Shown here piece by piece: positions 16,451 to 24,051 of a stretch of DNA of 64,000 nucleotides (positions are counted from its first letter, which is position 1; every line of letters starts with the position of its first letter). This stretch comes from ZC4RG29 sp035304385 (GTDB taxonomy: Bacteria > Bacteroidota > Bacteroidia > Cytophagales > Cyclobacteriaceae), in NCBI GenBank assembly GCA_035304385.1, contig DATGQD010000062.1:25696-89695 (forward strand), written 5' to 3'. The notes below the pieces were generated by a model. It did not search any database. It was not told the origin of the DNA and saw nothing but the letters and a program-made list of their open reading frames with translations. The position numbers and the translations under genes were made by a program.

Positions 16451-16601
16451 GATTATCGATTGGCGATTATCGATTTTTGATTTGGGATTTGCAACCACGA
16501 AGAAGTTTATGGGGTGAGGCCGTAACTCCCTCTCTGAGGGCCAGCCCAATTCAGGGCCATCAAATCTCAAATCTAAAATCGATAATCACTAATCGAAAAT
16601 C
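16451..16601. repeat. Long inverted repeat of 7-bp units between convergent genes
   Basis: Arms at 16451-16491 and 16561-16601 (41 bases each) are complementary at 36 positions. Each arm is a run of 7-bp GATTNNN units (GATTATC, GATTGGC, GATTATC, GATTTTT, GATTTGG). The arm ends lie 3 bases from the aminotransferase stop and 2 bases from the gapA stop. The 69-base loop contains further short inverted segments. It could serve as a two-way terminator. Confidence 0.9.
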
Positions 16602-16603
16602 AC

Positions 16604-17602
16604 CTAGTTCTTTGCTACTTCCTGCAACAGATCAATCAGCTTGCTGGAGTAGCCCCATTCGTTGTCGTACCAGGCGACAACCTTTACGAAGTGCGGGTTG
16701 AGCGCGATGCCGGCTTTGGCGTCGAAGATGGAAGTGCGGGGATCGCCGAGGAAATCCTGGGATACGACATCATCCTCGGTGTATCCGAGGATGCCCTTGA
16801 GTTCACCTTCGGAAGCGTCTTTCATCGCCTTCTTCACCTCGTCGTAAGACGTTGCTTTCTCGAGGCGTACCGTGAGGTCAACCACTGAGACGTCGGCGAC
16901 GGGCACGCGGAACGACATGCCGGTGAGTTTACCTTTTAGTTCAGGGATGACAAGCGCTACGGCTTTGGCAGCTCCGGTAGAAGAAGGAATAATATTCTGG
17001 TATGCACCGCGTCCTCCGCGCCAGTCTTTCAGCGAGGGGCCGTCTACCGTCTTTTGGGTAGCCGTAACGGCGTGGATGGTGCTCATGAGGCCTTCGGCGA
17101 TACCAAAGTTGTCGTTGAGCACTTTTGCGACCGGCGCCAGGCAGTTTGTCGTGCACGATGCGTTTGAGACGATCGTCTGATCGGCTTTCAGTTGTTTGTG
17201 GTTTACGCCCATAACGAAGGTGGGCGTATCGTCCTTGGCGGGGGCGGAAAGGACAACCTTGCGCGCGCCGGCCTGAATATGCTTTTGTGCCAGCTCCTTG
17301 GTGAGGAAAAGGCCAGTAGATTCAATGATGATCTCGGCGCCAACGTCCGACCATTTCAGATTGGCAGGGTCACGCTCTGCGGTGACGCGGATCTTTTTTC
17401 CGTTGACGACCAGCCCGCCGTCCTTTGCCTCGACTTCTCCATTGAAGCGACCATGCGTCGAATCGTACTTGAGCATGTATGCCATGTACTCCGGGTCGAC
17501 GATGTCGTTAATACCTACAATCTCGATGTCGTTGCGCTGGATCGCAGCGCGGAAAGCAAGGCGACCGATACGGCCAAATCCATTGATACCTACTTTAGTC
17601 AT
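16604..17602 (-). CDS. gapA: Glyceraldehyde-3-phosphate dehydrogenase, type I
   Basis: 332 residues, the glycolytic NAD-dependent enzyme of the cytoplasm. The NAD fold opens with KVGINGFGRIGRLAFR. The catalytic cysteine lies in ASCTTNCLAPV, followed by the histidine region (STIHAVTATQKTVDGPS) and the phosphate-binding arginines (SSTGAAKAVALVIPEL, GMSFRVPVADVSVVDLT). The C-terminus carries WYDNEWGYS. The length and all catalytic residues are normal. A consensus promoter lies just upstream (17632-17662). The 3' end runs into the 7-bp-unit inverted repeat shared with the convergent aminotransferase gene. Confidence 0.97.
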   Translation of the reverse strand: MTKVGINGFGRIGRLAFRAAIQRNDIEIVGINDIVDPEYMAYMLKYDSTHGRFNGEVEAKDGGLVVNGKKIRVTAERDPANLKWSDVGAEIIIESTGLFLTKELAQKHIQAGARKVVLSAPAKDDTPTFVMGVNHKQLKADQTIVSNASCTTNCLAPVAKVLNDNFGIAEGLMSTIHAVTATQKTVDGPSLKDWRGGRGAYQNIIPSSTGAAKAVALVIPELKGKLTGMSFRVPVADVSVVDLTVRLEKATSYDEVKKAMKDASEGELKGILGYTEDDVVSQDFLGDPRTSIFDAKAGIALNPHFVKVVAWYDNEWGYSSKLIDLLQEVAKN

Positions 17603-17631
17603 TGTGCGCTAAGGGTTAAAATTACGGGAGC

Positions 17632-17662
17632 CAAAAATAAACGACCGGGGCTCCAAAACCAA
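17632..17662 (-). promoter_or_regulatory. Bacteroidota-type promoter of gapA
   Basis: On the minus strand, TTG (17662-17660) and TATTTTTG (17639-17632) are separated by 20 bp and lie 30 bases upstream of the gapA start codon. Confidence 0.65.
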
Positions 17663-17713
17663 TGAAAACAGCTGAAATTACGGGGTTTGGAACTAAAAAA
17701 TGTATTGCACCGG

Positions 17714-17744
17714 TTTGCAATTAGGTTGGCGCGGGCTATCTTTG
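17714..17744 (+). promoter_or_regulatory. Bacteroidota-type promoter of tRNA-Glu
   Basis: TTTG (17714-17717) and TATCTTTG (17737-17744), with exactly 19 bp between them, match the TTG / TAnnTTTG consensus. The tRNA begins about 108 bases downstream, leaving a 5' leader to be processed. Confidence 0.7.
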
Positions 17745-17852
17745 CGACACTTTTCGACAGCCCTGCCGCTGCCGAAGTACGCGCAAAGGAAGCGAAACTA
17801 CAACGCGCAATCGTTTACGGTCGCGCTATTTGATTCGCCGCGCAAATAAGTT

Positions 17853-17924
17853 GCTCCGTTCGTCTAGGGGTTAGGACACCAGATTTTCATTCTGGCAACA
17901 CGGGTTCGATTCCCGTACGGAGTA
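17853..17924 (+). tRNA. tRNA-Glu (anticodon TTC)
   Basis: A 72-nucleotide cloverleaf. The acceptor stem GCTCCGT pairs with ACGGAGT, with a G-U wobble as first pair. The anticodon stem CCAGA/TCTGG encloses a loop with anticodon TTC at 17886-17888. The T arm is CGGGTTCGATTCCCG. The discriminator base is A and CCA is not encoded. An intrinsic terminator follows at 17935. Confidence 0.97.
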
Positions 17925-17934
17925 CAACCACAGG

Positions 17935-17987
17935 GTGAGCGTGAGTGTGGGAGCGAAAAACGCCCCGTCTTACGCTCACTTTTTTTT
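17935..17987 (+). terminator. Terminator of tRNA-Glu
   Basis: GTGAGCGT (17935-17942) pairs perfectly with ACGCTCAC (17972-17979) and is followed by eight T. The 5' arm begins 10 bases after the tRNA. Confidence 0.75.
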
Positions 17988-17993
17988 GTGGCC

Positions 17994-18062
17994 TCTCTTC
18001 CTCACACCCACACCCACTCTCACACTCGCTCTCACTCTCACTCTCACTCTCCCTCTCTCACT
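17994..18062 (+). repeat. Tandem CTCTCA-like hexamers
   Basis: A pyrimidine-rich run built of CTCTCA/CACTCT hexamers with CACACC variants. It is complementary in word content (GAGTG/CACTC) to the terminator arm just upstream. It causes a false N-terminal extension of the next gene (Leu-Thr repeats if translated). Confidence 0.75.
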
Positions 18063-18147
18063 CCGTCCTTTCCTGCTTGTTTTTCCTTCGGGATTATTGC
18101 TAGATTTAGGCCGGTCCCTTTCAAATGGTGTTACTAATTCCCCAACT

Positions 18148-19386
18148 ATGAAAAAGCATTTAGCTGTTATGTGCCTTTTGGGCATAGGCATACTTGTTTC
18201 CTGTAGCCGCAATGAATCCTCAGGACAGGATCAGTCGACAGCACCGGCCGACGGCCCGCTGCCGCCTGTGGAAACAAAGGACCCGAACACAGACTATAAA
18301 CCCGCGTTTCCAGGACAAACCCGCGCGCCGGGGGTCAAGACCACCACGCCCTATGAGGCACGGGTCGTGACCGACGGCCTTGATCAGCCTTGGGGTATCG
18401 TCCAGCTTCCCGACGGTCGCTTTCTTGTCAACCAAAAGACAGGCACCATGCGGATCGTGTCGCCCGACGGCACCAAGAGCGAGCCGATAACCGGACTGCC
18501 GGAAGTGAACTCGGCTCAGCAGGGCGGGCTCCTGGGGCTCACCCTCGACCCGAATTTCCCGGACAACAGGATGGTGTACTGGGTGTTTTCGCAAAGAACG
18601 CAGGGTGGCAACCTCACCGCTGTTGCCAAAGGCCGCCTGGCTGACGACGAAAAGACGATGGAGAACGTCCAGGTTATCTACCAGGCCAAACCCGCACACA
18701 GAAGCTCCCTCCACTATGGAGGACGCATACTCTTCGATAAGACCGGTAACCTCTTCGTAAGCACCGGCGAACGATCCGATATGGAAACCCGCCCGTTGTC
18801 GCAAGATCTCAAGACAGGGTTAGGTAAGATTGTCCGCATTACACCTGATGGACAACCCGCACCCGGCAATCCTTTCGAAGGTAGAGCCGATGCCCTGCCG
18901 GAAATCTGGTCGTACGGTCACCGTAACGTTCAGGGGCTGGCGTTCCATCCCGAGACAGGCGACCTGTGGGAAACCGAGTTCGGTCCCCGTGGCGGCGATG
19001 AGGTGAACCTGATCCAGCCCGGCAAGAACTACGGCTGGCCTGTCATCACCTACGGCATCGAATACCGCGGCGATCGCATCGGAGATGCTATCCAGCAGAA
19101 GGAGGGTATGGAACAGCCGGTCTATTACTATGACCCCGTGCTTTCCCCCAGCGGCACCACGTTCTACAGTGGCGATGCGATCCCCGAATGGAAGAACAAC
19201 CTGTTCATCTGCGGCCTCAGCAGTGCGCATATCGCCCGCCTGGTCATCGAAGACAATAAGGTCGTGGGTGAGGAACGCCTGCTGGCAGACGAAAGACAAC
19301 GCTTCCGCGACATCACCCAGGGCAGCGACGGCGCATTGTATGCCGTGACCGACCAGGGCCGCCTGTATAGAATAGGAGTGCAGTAA
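18148..19386 (+). CDS. PQQ-dependent aldose sugar dehydrogenase-type lipoprotein
   Basis: 412 residues from the ATG at 18148; the longer frame from 17935 only translates repeat DNA. A signal peptide with lipobox (GILVSC) makes it a lipoprotein. The body is a six-bladed propeller of the glucose/sorbosone dehydrogenase family (as YliI): LDQPWGIVQLPDGRFLV, GLLGLTLDPNF, the catalytic-base histidine region (SSLHYGGRI), and the Ca/PQQ region EIWSYGHRNVQGLAFHP with ETEFGPRGGDEVN. It oxidises free sugars in the periplasm if PQQ is available. The cofactor's synthesis genes are not in the window. Confidence 0.87.
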   Translation: MKKHLAVMCLLGIGILVSCSRNESSGQDQSTAPADGPLPPVETKDPNTDYKPAFPGQTRAPGVKTTTPYEARVVTDGLDQPWGIVQLPDGRFLVNQKTGTMRIVSPDGTKSEPITGLPEVNSAQQGGLLGLTLDPNFPDNRMVYWVFSQRTQGGNLTAVAKGRLADDEKTMENVQVIYQAKPAHRSSLHYGGRILFDKTGNLFVSTGERSDMETRPLSQDLKTGLGKIVRITPDGQPAPGNPFEGRADALPEIWSYGHRNVQGLAFHPETGDLWETEFGPRGGDEVNLIQPGKNYGWPVITYGIEYRGDRIGDAIQQKEGMEQPVYYYDPVLSPSGTTFYSGDAIPEWKNNLFICGLSSAHIARLVIEDNKVVGEERLLADERQRFRDITQGSDGALYAVTDQGRLYRIGVQ

Positions 19387-19415
19387 CTCCCAGGCAGGTT
19401 TTATCGCTTTTATCC

Positions 19416-19471
19416 ACGATATTCTTTATTATCGTTATTATCAGCGATATTTGATAATATCCTTACTTTTG
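19416..19471 (+). promoter_or_regulatory. Paired inverted repeats and -7 element before satD
   Basis: Two palindromic sites with identical geometry, ACGATA-N8-TATCGT (19416-19435) and TTATCA-N8-TGATAA (19438-19457), lie just before a TACTTTTG -7 element (19464-19471). The start codon is 15 bases after that element. They look like operators for a dimeric regulator, perhaps the SatD protein itself (inference). Confidence 0.5.
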
Positions 19472-19485
19472 ACGATAATTATGTT

Positions 19486-20130
19486 ATGATTGCCGTCATT
19501 ACGGGGGATATTATCAATTCACGGGCTTTGTCGGATCAGCAGGCCTGGCTGAAACCGCTTAAGGCTTTATTGGAAGAGTGGGGGCCGACGCCGGGTACCT
19601 GGGAGATTTATCGCGGCGACAGCTTTCAGGTAGGGATAACGGATCCGCTGACGGCCCTGTCCGCGGCGATGCGCATCAAGGCCGTCGTCAGGTCGGTACC
19701 GCCCGATGAGGACGACAAACGCGTTGCGTCTATCGATGTACGCATGGCCATCGGGATAGGAGAGAAGGACTCCGACGCCCCGCGCATCAGCGAGTGCAAC
19801 GGATCGGCGTTTGTCAACTCAGGGGAACAATTCGAGAAGAGTAAGCGCGAGAAGGTGAACCTCGCGGTCCGCTCGCCATGGCCGGAGTTCGACCAGGAAA
19901 TAAACCTGTATCTTCGACTGGCATTGATTGCCATGAACAGCTGGTCGATAACCTCCGGAGAACTCATGAACACTTTGCTGAAGCACCCTCATCTCAGTCA
20001 GCAGGAGATTGCCGCCATGCTGAACATCGAACAGAACTCCGCAAGCGGCCGTTACAAGAGAGCACACGTGGAGGAAATGTTGCTGATGGAATCCGCCTTT
20101 CGCGAAAAACTTAGCCAACGCCTGTCATGA
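19486..20130 (+). CDS. SatD family protein with C-terminal HTH
   Basis: 214 residues. The N-terminal half (MIAVITGDIINSRAL, YRGDSFQVGITDP, DVRMAIGIGEK) matches the SatD family, named after a streptococcal acid-tolerance gene. The arrangement GDI...GDSFQ resembles a degenerate nucleotidyl-cyclase-like fold. The C-terminal part contains a helix-turn-helix (LSQQEIAAMLNIEQNSASGRYKRA, residues about 165-190), so DNA binding is plausible. Its stop overlaps the next gene's start (ATGA), indicating translational coupling to the DUF3307 membrane protein. Two palindromes precede it. The name reflects similarity only; the biochemical role is unknown. Confidence 0.75.
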   Translation: MIAVITGDIINSRALSDQQAWLKPLKALLEEWGPTPGTWEIYRGDSFQVGITDPLTALSAAMRIKAVVRSVPPDEDDKRVASIDVRMAIGIGEKDSDAPRISECNGSAFVNSGEQFEKSKREKVNLAVRSPWPEFDQEINLYLRLALIAMNSWSITSGELMNTLLKHPHLSQQEIAAMLNIEQNSASGRYKRAHVEEMLLMESAFREKLSQRLS

Positions 20131-20837
20131 CCATCGTACTGGCCAAACTTGTACTGGCTCACCTCCTCGGTGACTTCCTGTTGCAGCCGAAGCGTTGGGT
20201 GGCGCACAAAGAGCAAGAGAAGGCCGCCTCCTGGGTGTTATATGTTCACGCGCTCATTCACGGCCTGCTGGTCCTGATCCTGTTGCAGGATTTTTCAGTG
20301 TGGCCGTTCATGCTCATCGTGGCGTTGAGCCACCTGGCTATCGACGCGGCGCGTGTGTATGCGCAACGTGAAGGTAATCGTACAACGTGGTTTCTTGCCG
20401 ACCAGGTGATGCATCTCATCGTAATCGTTGGAGTTGCCTGGTATATCTCCGGGCGTCCTGATCTTTCGCCATGGATCGCGTCTCCGCACCTGGTACTGTA
20501 CGTAACGTCGATATACTTCATCACACAACCCACTTCGATCGCCATCGCGCAGCTCATGAGACCCTGGGCCACTTCGATTCCGCAGGATCATGCGCCCTCC
20601 CTCGAAAATGCCGGCCGTTACATCGGTATGCTCGAGCGCTTGTTTGTGTTTGGATTCATCGCCGCCGGACATTGGCAGGGTGTAGGCTTTCTGCTTGCCG
20701 CAAAATCCATATTCCGTTTTGGCGATCTACGGCAAGCCGGAGACCGCCAGCTCACCGAGTATGTACTCATAGGCACACTGCTGAGCTTCGGCGCCGCATC
20801 CCTCGCCGGAATTATCGTTCTCCGTATTTTACAGTAG
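20127..20837 (+). CDS. DUF3307 integral membrane protein
   Basis: 236 residues with about six hydrophobic helices. The opening LVLAHLLGDFLLQPKRWVAHK is the DUF3307 signature, with a membrane-embedded HLLGDF and a further LSHLAIDAARV, both containing His/Asp pairs that could bind metal or act catalytically. It is translationally coupled to satD (4-base overlap). The pairing of SatD with a DUF3307 protein recurs in Bacteroidota to my knowledge. A soluble sensor/regulator working with a membrane partner is the simplest reading (inference). Confidence 0.8.
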   Translation: MTIVLAKLVLAHLLGDFLLQPKRWVAHKEQEKAASWVLYVHALIHGLLVLILLQDFSVWPFMLIVALSHLAIDAARVYAQREGNRTTWFLADQVMHLIVIVGVAWYISGRPDLSPWIASPHLVLYVTSIYFITQPTSIAIAQLMRPWATSIPQDHAPSLENAGRYIGMLERLFVFGFIAAGHWQGVGFLLAAKSIFRFGDLRQAGDRQLTEYVLIGTLLSFGAASLAGIIVLRILQ

Positions 20838-20991
20838 CATAAAGATTTATTTTCGCCATTGGCGGGGAAGTTTCTATCCGTCCGGTTGCGGTTATTCCAC
20901 AACGCATGATCCTAAAATGCGTCTATTCTAACACTCCCATAGCTGGCATACTTTTTCTATGTGTTACGTCGATAAACAAATAATATATCCA

Positions 20992-21177
20992 ATGGACAAG
21001 CTGAATTTGAAAGGCAACTGGAATGTTGTCAAGGGAAAACTAAAACAAAAGTACGGCGATCTCACAGATGACGATCTCACGTACGTTGAGGGCAAGGAGG
21101 ATGAGTTCATCGGCAGATTGCAGAAACGCATCGGCAAATCACGGGAAGAAATCATCGAAGAACTCAGAAGTCTCTGA
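20992..21177 (+). CDS. CsbD family stress protein
   Basis: 61 residues from the ATG at 20992 (MDKLNLKGNWNVVKGKLKQ). The GNWNVVKGKLKQKYGDLTDDD core and the KEDEFIGRLQKRIGKS tail are typical of CsbD proteins: small, charged, predicted helical, and induced by general stress in Bacillus and E. coli (YjbJ). The molecular function is not known. It is monocistronic, with its own terminator at 21209. Confidence 0.9.
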   Translation: MDKLNLKGNWNVVKGKLKQKYGDLTDDDLTYVEGKEDEFIGRLQKRIGKSREEIIEELRSL

Positions 21178-21208
21178 TGTAACCAGGATGTTACTTCAGT
21201 AACCAGTA

Positions 21209-21241
21209 GGGGGACGTTGAATATGACGTCCCTTCTTTTTT
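21209..21241 (+). terminator. Terminator of the CsbD gene
   Basis: GGGACGT (21211-21217) pairs with ACGTCCC (21226-21232) around an 8-base loop and is followed by a T-rich tract. Confidence 0.8.
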
Positions 21242-21265
21242 TCTGCCTCTGCCTCTGCCTCTGCC
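21242..21265. repeat. Tandem TCTGCC hexamers at a stop codon
   Basis: Four hexamer units of TCTGCC end one base before the stop codon (21267-21269) of the minus-strand AsmA-like gene. Read on that strand they are GGCAGA units that start directly after the stop. Confidence 0.85.
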
Positions 21266-21266
21266 C

Positions 21267-22871
21267 CTACTTCCCTCCATCCAGGATCTCGTTAATACTA
21301 TTCCCCGACTTAATCCCCGTGGCGAGCGACTTCCACCAATAGTTAAATATCGATCGCTTCTTGTCGCGTTCGAAGGCAATCGTGCCGTCCCGCTTGGCTG
21401 TCCGCACTTCGTCCTTCTTATTCTTTTTAGCGAAGAGGACATTCAGGATGAAAGATTTGAATCCATCCTTTTCCTTTGCCTCTTCTTTGTCTTTCAACGC
21501 TATCATTTCCAGGTTTTCGTAAAGCATCATCACGGAGCCGTCCGATTCATCGTCGTTGTAGTCGAAGTTAAAATGCATGGTGTTCATCGTGCCGGAAGCA
21601 ACGCGAACCTTGGCGAGGTTTTCGAGAGTGGGGTTGAGTTGCGTTAACTCCATATTGTCCAGCGTCCCTTCTGCATAGTATAGATTTTGAGGGTTCAGCG
21701 GAAAAGCAAACCGCGCTTTGAGCAGGCCGGACTTCATAAAGCGGGTATTCACATCAAGGTTGATAAACCGGTTGAACCCGGTATCCCGATTGTCGATCCC
21801 CTCGAACCGTGCATAAAGATGATCAAATACAATGCTTCCGCTTTTTGTTCCTTCTTCCGGGAACTCTTCATATACAATCGTGGCATTAGCGATGTCGATT
21901 GTACCCAGCCGCACGGTGAAGGGCAGGTTCTGAAGGCGGACCATCGGAAGCGGTTCAGTGTGATCTTTGATAAAAGGCATCCTGCGGTCGCGGAAAACGT
22001 GGAGCGCAGGTTGGTGTATGACGATACGATCGGCTTCTATGAGGCTATCGCCGATGTGGGGCATGGGCACGCGGGTAATGCGAATCGAGTCGACCTCAAG
22101 ATCAAATACATCGATTTGTTTTCCCGCATGGTGTGCGAATTCGTATTTCGGATGAACCGCCTTGAGGATAATGGCGTCCAGAAATAGGTTCTGATTTTCG
22201 TATTGTATGCCCGCGATGCTATAGCGATACGATCCGCCCTCGGGTGTGTACGTAATACTGTCGGCGGAGACGCTCACAATTTCATAGGCGACGTCCGCAG
22301 GCTGCAGTGGCGCCTCGTTCAAATTGATACCCAGGTGGCGGATGAGAAAGCCTGCCTGCAACGAGCATACGTTATTGGAGTCGCCTTTCAACAGGAACTT
22401 CAGGCTATCGGTATGAAATGCCTTAATATCGATCCGCGCAAGTTTGCCTTCGGGCCCCTTTGAGGAGGTTTCCGTTGTGTCATGTAACAAGACGTTGTCG
22501 ATGACAAGCTGGCCGCCACGAATGGTAAGCCGATCGATAGCGAGGCGGTCGCGGAAAAGCAGCGATGTTATTCCAATGCCCCGGGCCTCGAGGTGGTCGA
22601 TCTTCAATGAGTGGTATCGTTCGGTATGGCCGGGCTGACCATAGAGTACCGTGACGTTATCGAGCGCCGCTCGTCCCGCAAGCGGATCTACGGCAAGCGC
22701 CCGGAAGTCGACCGACAGGGTTTCAGGCAGCGCCCGCTCCAGCCTGTCGCGTATGATGGATTCATAGTTCAGATAGACGTAAACGACCACGCCCACGGCA
22801 CAGACGAGGAGTATTGCCAGAGTCGCCAGCAGAATCCGCCAGAACCGACGCGGTTTGGTTGTGTTTGGCAT
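21267..22871 (-). CDS. AsmA-like / DUF748-type envelope protein
   Basis: About 534 residues; the start at 22871 (MPNTTKPRRFW) is preferred over 22889. A basic N-terminus precedes one transmembrane helix (ILLATLAILLVCAVGVVVYVYL). The rest is periplasmic and beta-rich, with alternating hydrophobic strands of the AsmA/TamB type (SVDFRALAVDPLAGRAALDNV, LRDR...LERALPE). Such proteins form hydrophobic grooves that span the envelope and are implicated in lipid transfer. The C-terminus (GKKRSIFNYWWKSLATGIKSG-like, interrupted) is polar. Hexamer repeats follow the stop. Family membership rests on overall pattern, so it is moderately certain. Confidence 0.65.
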   Translation of the reverse strand: MPNTTKPRRFWRILLATLAILLVCAVGVVVYVYLNYESIIRDRLERALPETLSVDFRALAVDPLAGRAALDNVTVLYGQPGHTERYHSLKIDHLEARGIGITSLLFRDRLAIDRLTIRGGQLVIDNVLLHDTTETSSKGPEGKLARIDIKAFHTDSLKFLLKGDSNNVCSLQAGFLIRHLGINLNEAPLQPADVAYEIVSVSADSITYTPEGGSYRYSIAGIQYENQNLFLDAIILKAVHPKYEFAHHAGKQIDVFDLEVDSIRITRVPMPHIGDSLIEADRIVIHQPALHVFRDRRMPFIKDHTEPLPMVRLQNLPFTVRLGTIDIANATIVYEEFPEEGTKSGSIVFDHLYARFEGIDNRDTGFNRFINLDVNTRFMKSGLLKARFAFPLNPQNLYYAEGTLDNMELTQLNPTLENLAKVRVASGTMNTMHFNFDYNDDESDGSVMMLYENLEMIALKDKEEAKEKDGFKSFILNVLFAKKNKKDEVRTAKRDGTIAFERDKKRSIFNYWWKSLATGIKSGNSINEILDGGK

Positions 22872-23143
22872 GCAATTATTTTTGCCCATACCAAAGAAAA
22901 GATCATGCTATCCTCCGTGGCGGTGAAAGCGTGCTCCAAATGCGCAAAGCCGTGTTTGTTGGAGCCGGGTACCAGGTAATTTTTTCCCCACTCGGACAAA
23001 AATATCCCAATCCGGCTATCTTAGCCCTATTCCACCAGCGTTGCCGTGTACGCGTGTTTCCCTAATTTGCACCTTGCGCCGGCGGTATACTCGCTGAAAA
23101 GTAGGTATCTTGGCGAGTACTCCGATAAACCCAACAAATAGCA

Positions 23144-23833
23144 ATGAAACTGGATTTGTACGAAAAGCACGAACGGATACTCGTCGCTGTTGATTGTATC
23201 ATTTTTGGTTTCGATGGCAACAAATTACAGGCGCTTTTAATCAAGCGGGGCTTTGAACCAGAAAAAGGTAAGTGGTCCCTGATGGGAGGATTCGTCGGCG
23301 GGACGGAAAGTGCCGAGCAGTCGGCTGTCCGCGTTCTTCACCAGCTCACCGGCATGGAAAACATCTACATGGAGCAGCTGGGATGCTTCAGTGACGTGCA
23401 GCGCGATACGGCCGGCCGCGTGATCTCCATCGCCTTCTTTGCATTGATCAACAAGAAGGACTACAGCACTCAAATGCAGTTGGAACACGAAGCGAGGTGG
23501 TTTCCGCTGAACGAGGTACCGCAGCTGATCTTCGATCACAATAAGATGGTCGAGCGCGCGCGGAAACGCCTCCAGGAAAAAGTGGTGAACCACCCGATAG
23601 GGTTTGAATTGCTTCCGACCAAGTTTACCCTCCCCCAGCTGCAGAGTTTGTATGAAGCCATCTATGAAACCCCGCTCGACAAGCGAAATTTCACCAAGAA
23701 AGTTTTGTCGCTCGGCATCCTGAACAAGTTGGCAGAGAAAGAAAAGGAATCGTCGCGCAAGGGCGCTTTTTATTATGTATTCGACAGCGATCGCTATAGC
23801 AAACTTCAGTCGAACGGTGTGAAATTCATCTAG
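23144..23833 (+). CDS. NUDIX-type transcriptional regulator (NrtR/AraR-like)
   Basis: 229 residues. Residues about 10-150 form a NUDIX fold (VAVDCIIFGFDGNKLQALLIKR, WSLMGGFVG), but the NUDIX box (AEQSAVRVLHQLTGM) lacks the REUXEE acids needed for hydrolysis, so it is a ligand sensor. The C-terminal part (TPLDKRNFTKKVLSLGILNKL) is the winged helix typical of NrtR-like regulators. In Bacteroides, a member of this group is AraR, the L-arabinose regulator. The next gene is an arabinofuranosidase, so an AraR-like role is likely here (inference). A direct repeat in the gap may be its operator. Confidence 0.85.
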   Translation: MKLDLYEKHERILVAVDCIIFGFDGNKLQALLIKRGFEPEKGKWSLMGGFVGGTESAEQSAVRVLHQLTGMENIYMEQLGCFSDVQRDTAGRVISIAFFALINKKDYSTQMQLEHEARWFPLNEVPQLIFDHNKMVERARKRLQEKVVNHPIGFELLPTKFTLPQLQSLYEAIYETPLDKRNFTKKVLSLGILNKLAEKEKESSRKGAFYYVFDSDRYSKLQSNGVKFI

Positions 23834-23908
23834 CCGGGGCGGCGCCACGGTCGCCCGCTGCCCGTAGCTGGCCCGTTAATACTTTCGCCAACGCCCATTC
23901 GAAAAAAT

Positions 23909-23949
23909 AAGTGTAAATGATACAGTTTATAAATAACTAAAGTGTAAAT
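23909..23949 (+). promoter_or_regulatory. Direct repeat AAGTGTAAAT, candidate operator
   Basis: AAGTGTAAAT occurs at 23909-23918 and again at 23940-23949, a 31-bp spacing of about three helical turns. Between the copies is TTTATAAA. The pair sits between the NUDIX regulator gene and the GH51 gene and is a candidate binding site for that regulator. Confidence 0.45.
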
Positions 23950-24051
23950 TCACCCGCTGGGACACGCATGGCCTCCCTGCAAGTGGGGGTCGATGCATCT
24001 TCCTACGGGCCTTAGCCCGCTGTAGTGTGTATCCAACAATCAGTTACGAAG

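Noticed and set aside
17853..17924. Unusual first base pair (G-U) in tRNA-Glu as evidence of a defective tRNA
   Set aside because: The rest of the cloverleaf is perfect and, as I recall, the same wobble pair occurs in other Bacteroidota tRNA-Glu.
17935..18147. N-terminal extension of the sugar dehydrogenase
   Set aside because: It translates the tRNA terminator and CTCTCA repeats into Leu-Thr-Pro runs, and the signal peptide with lipobox starts at 18148.
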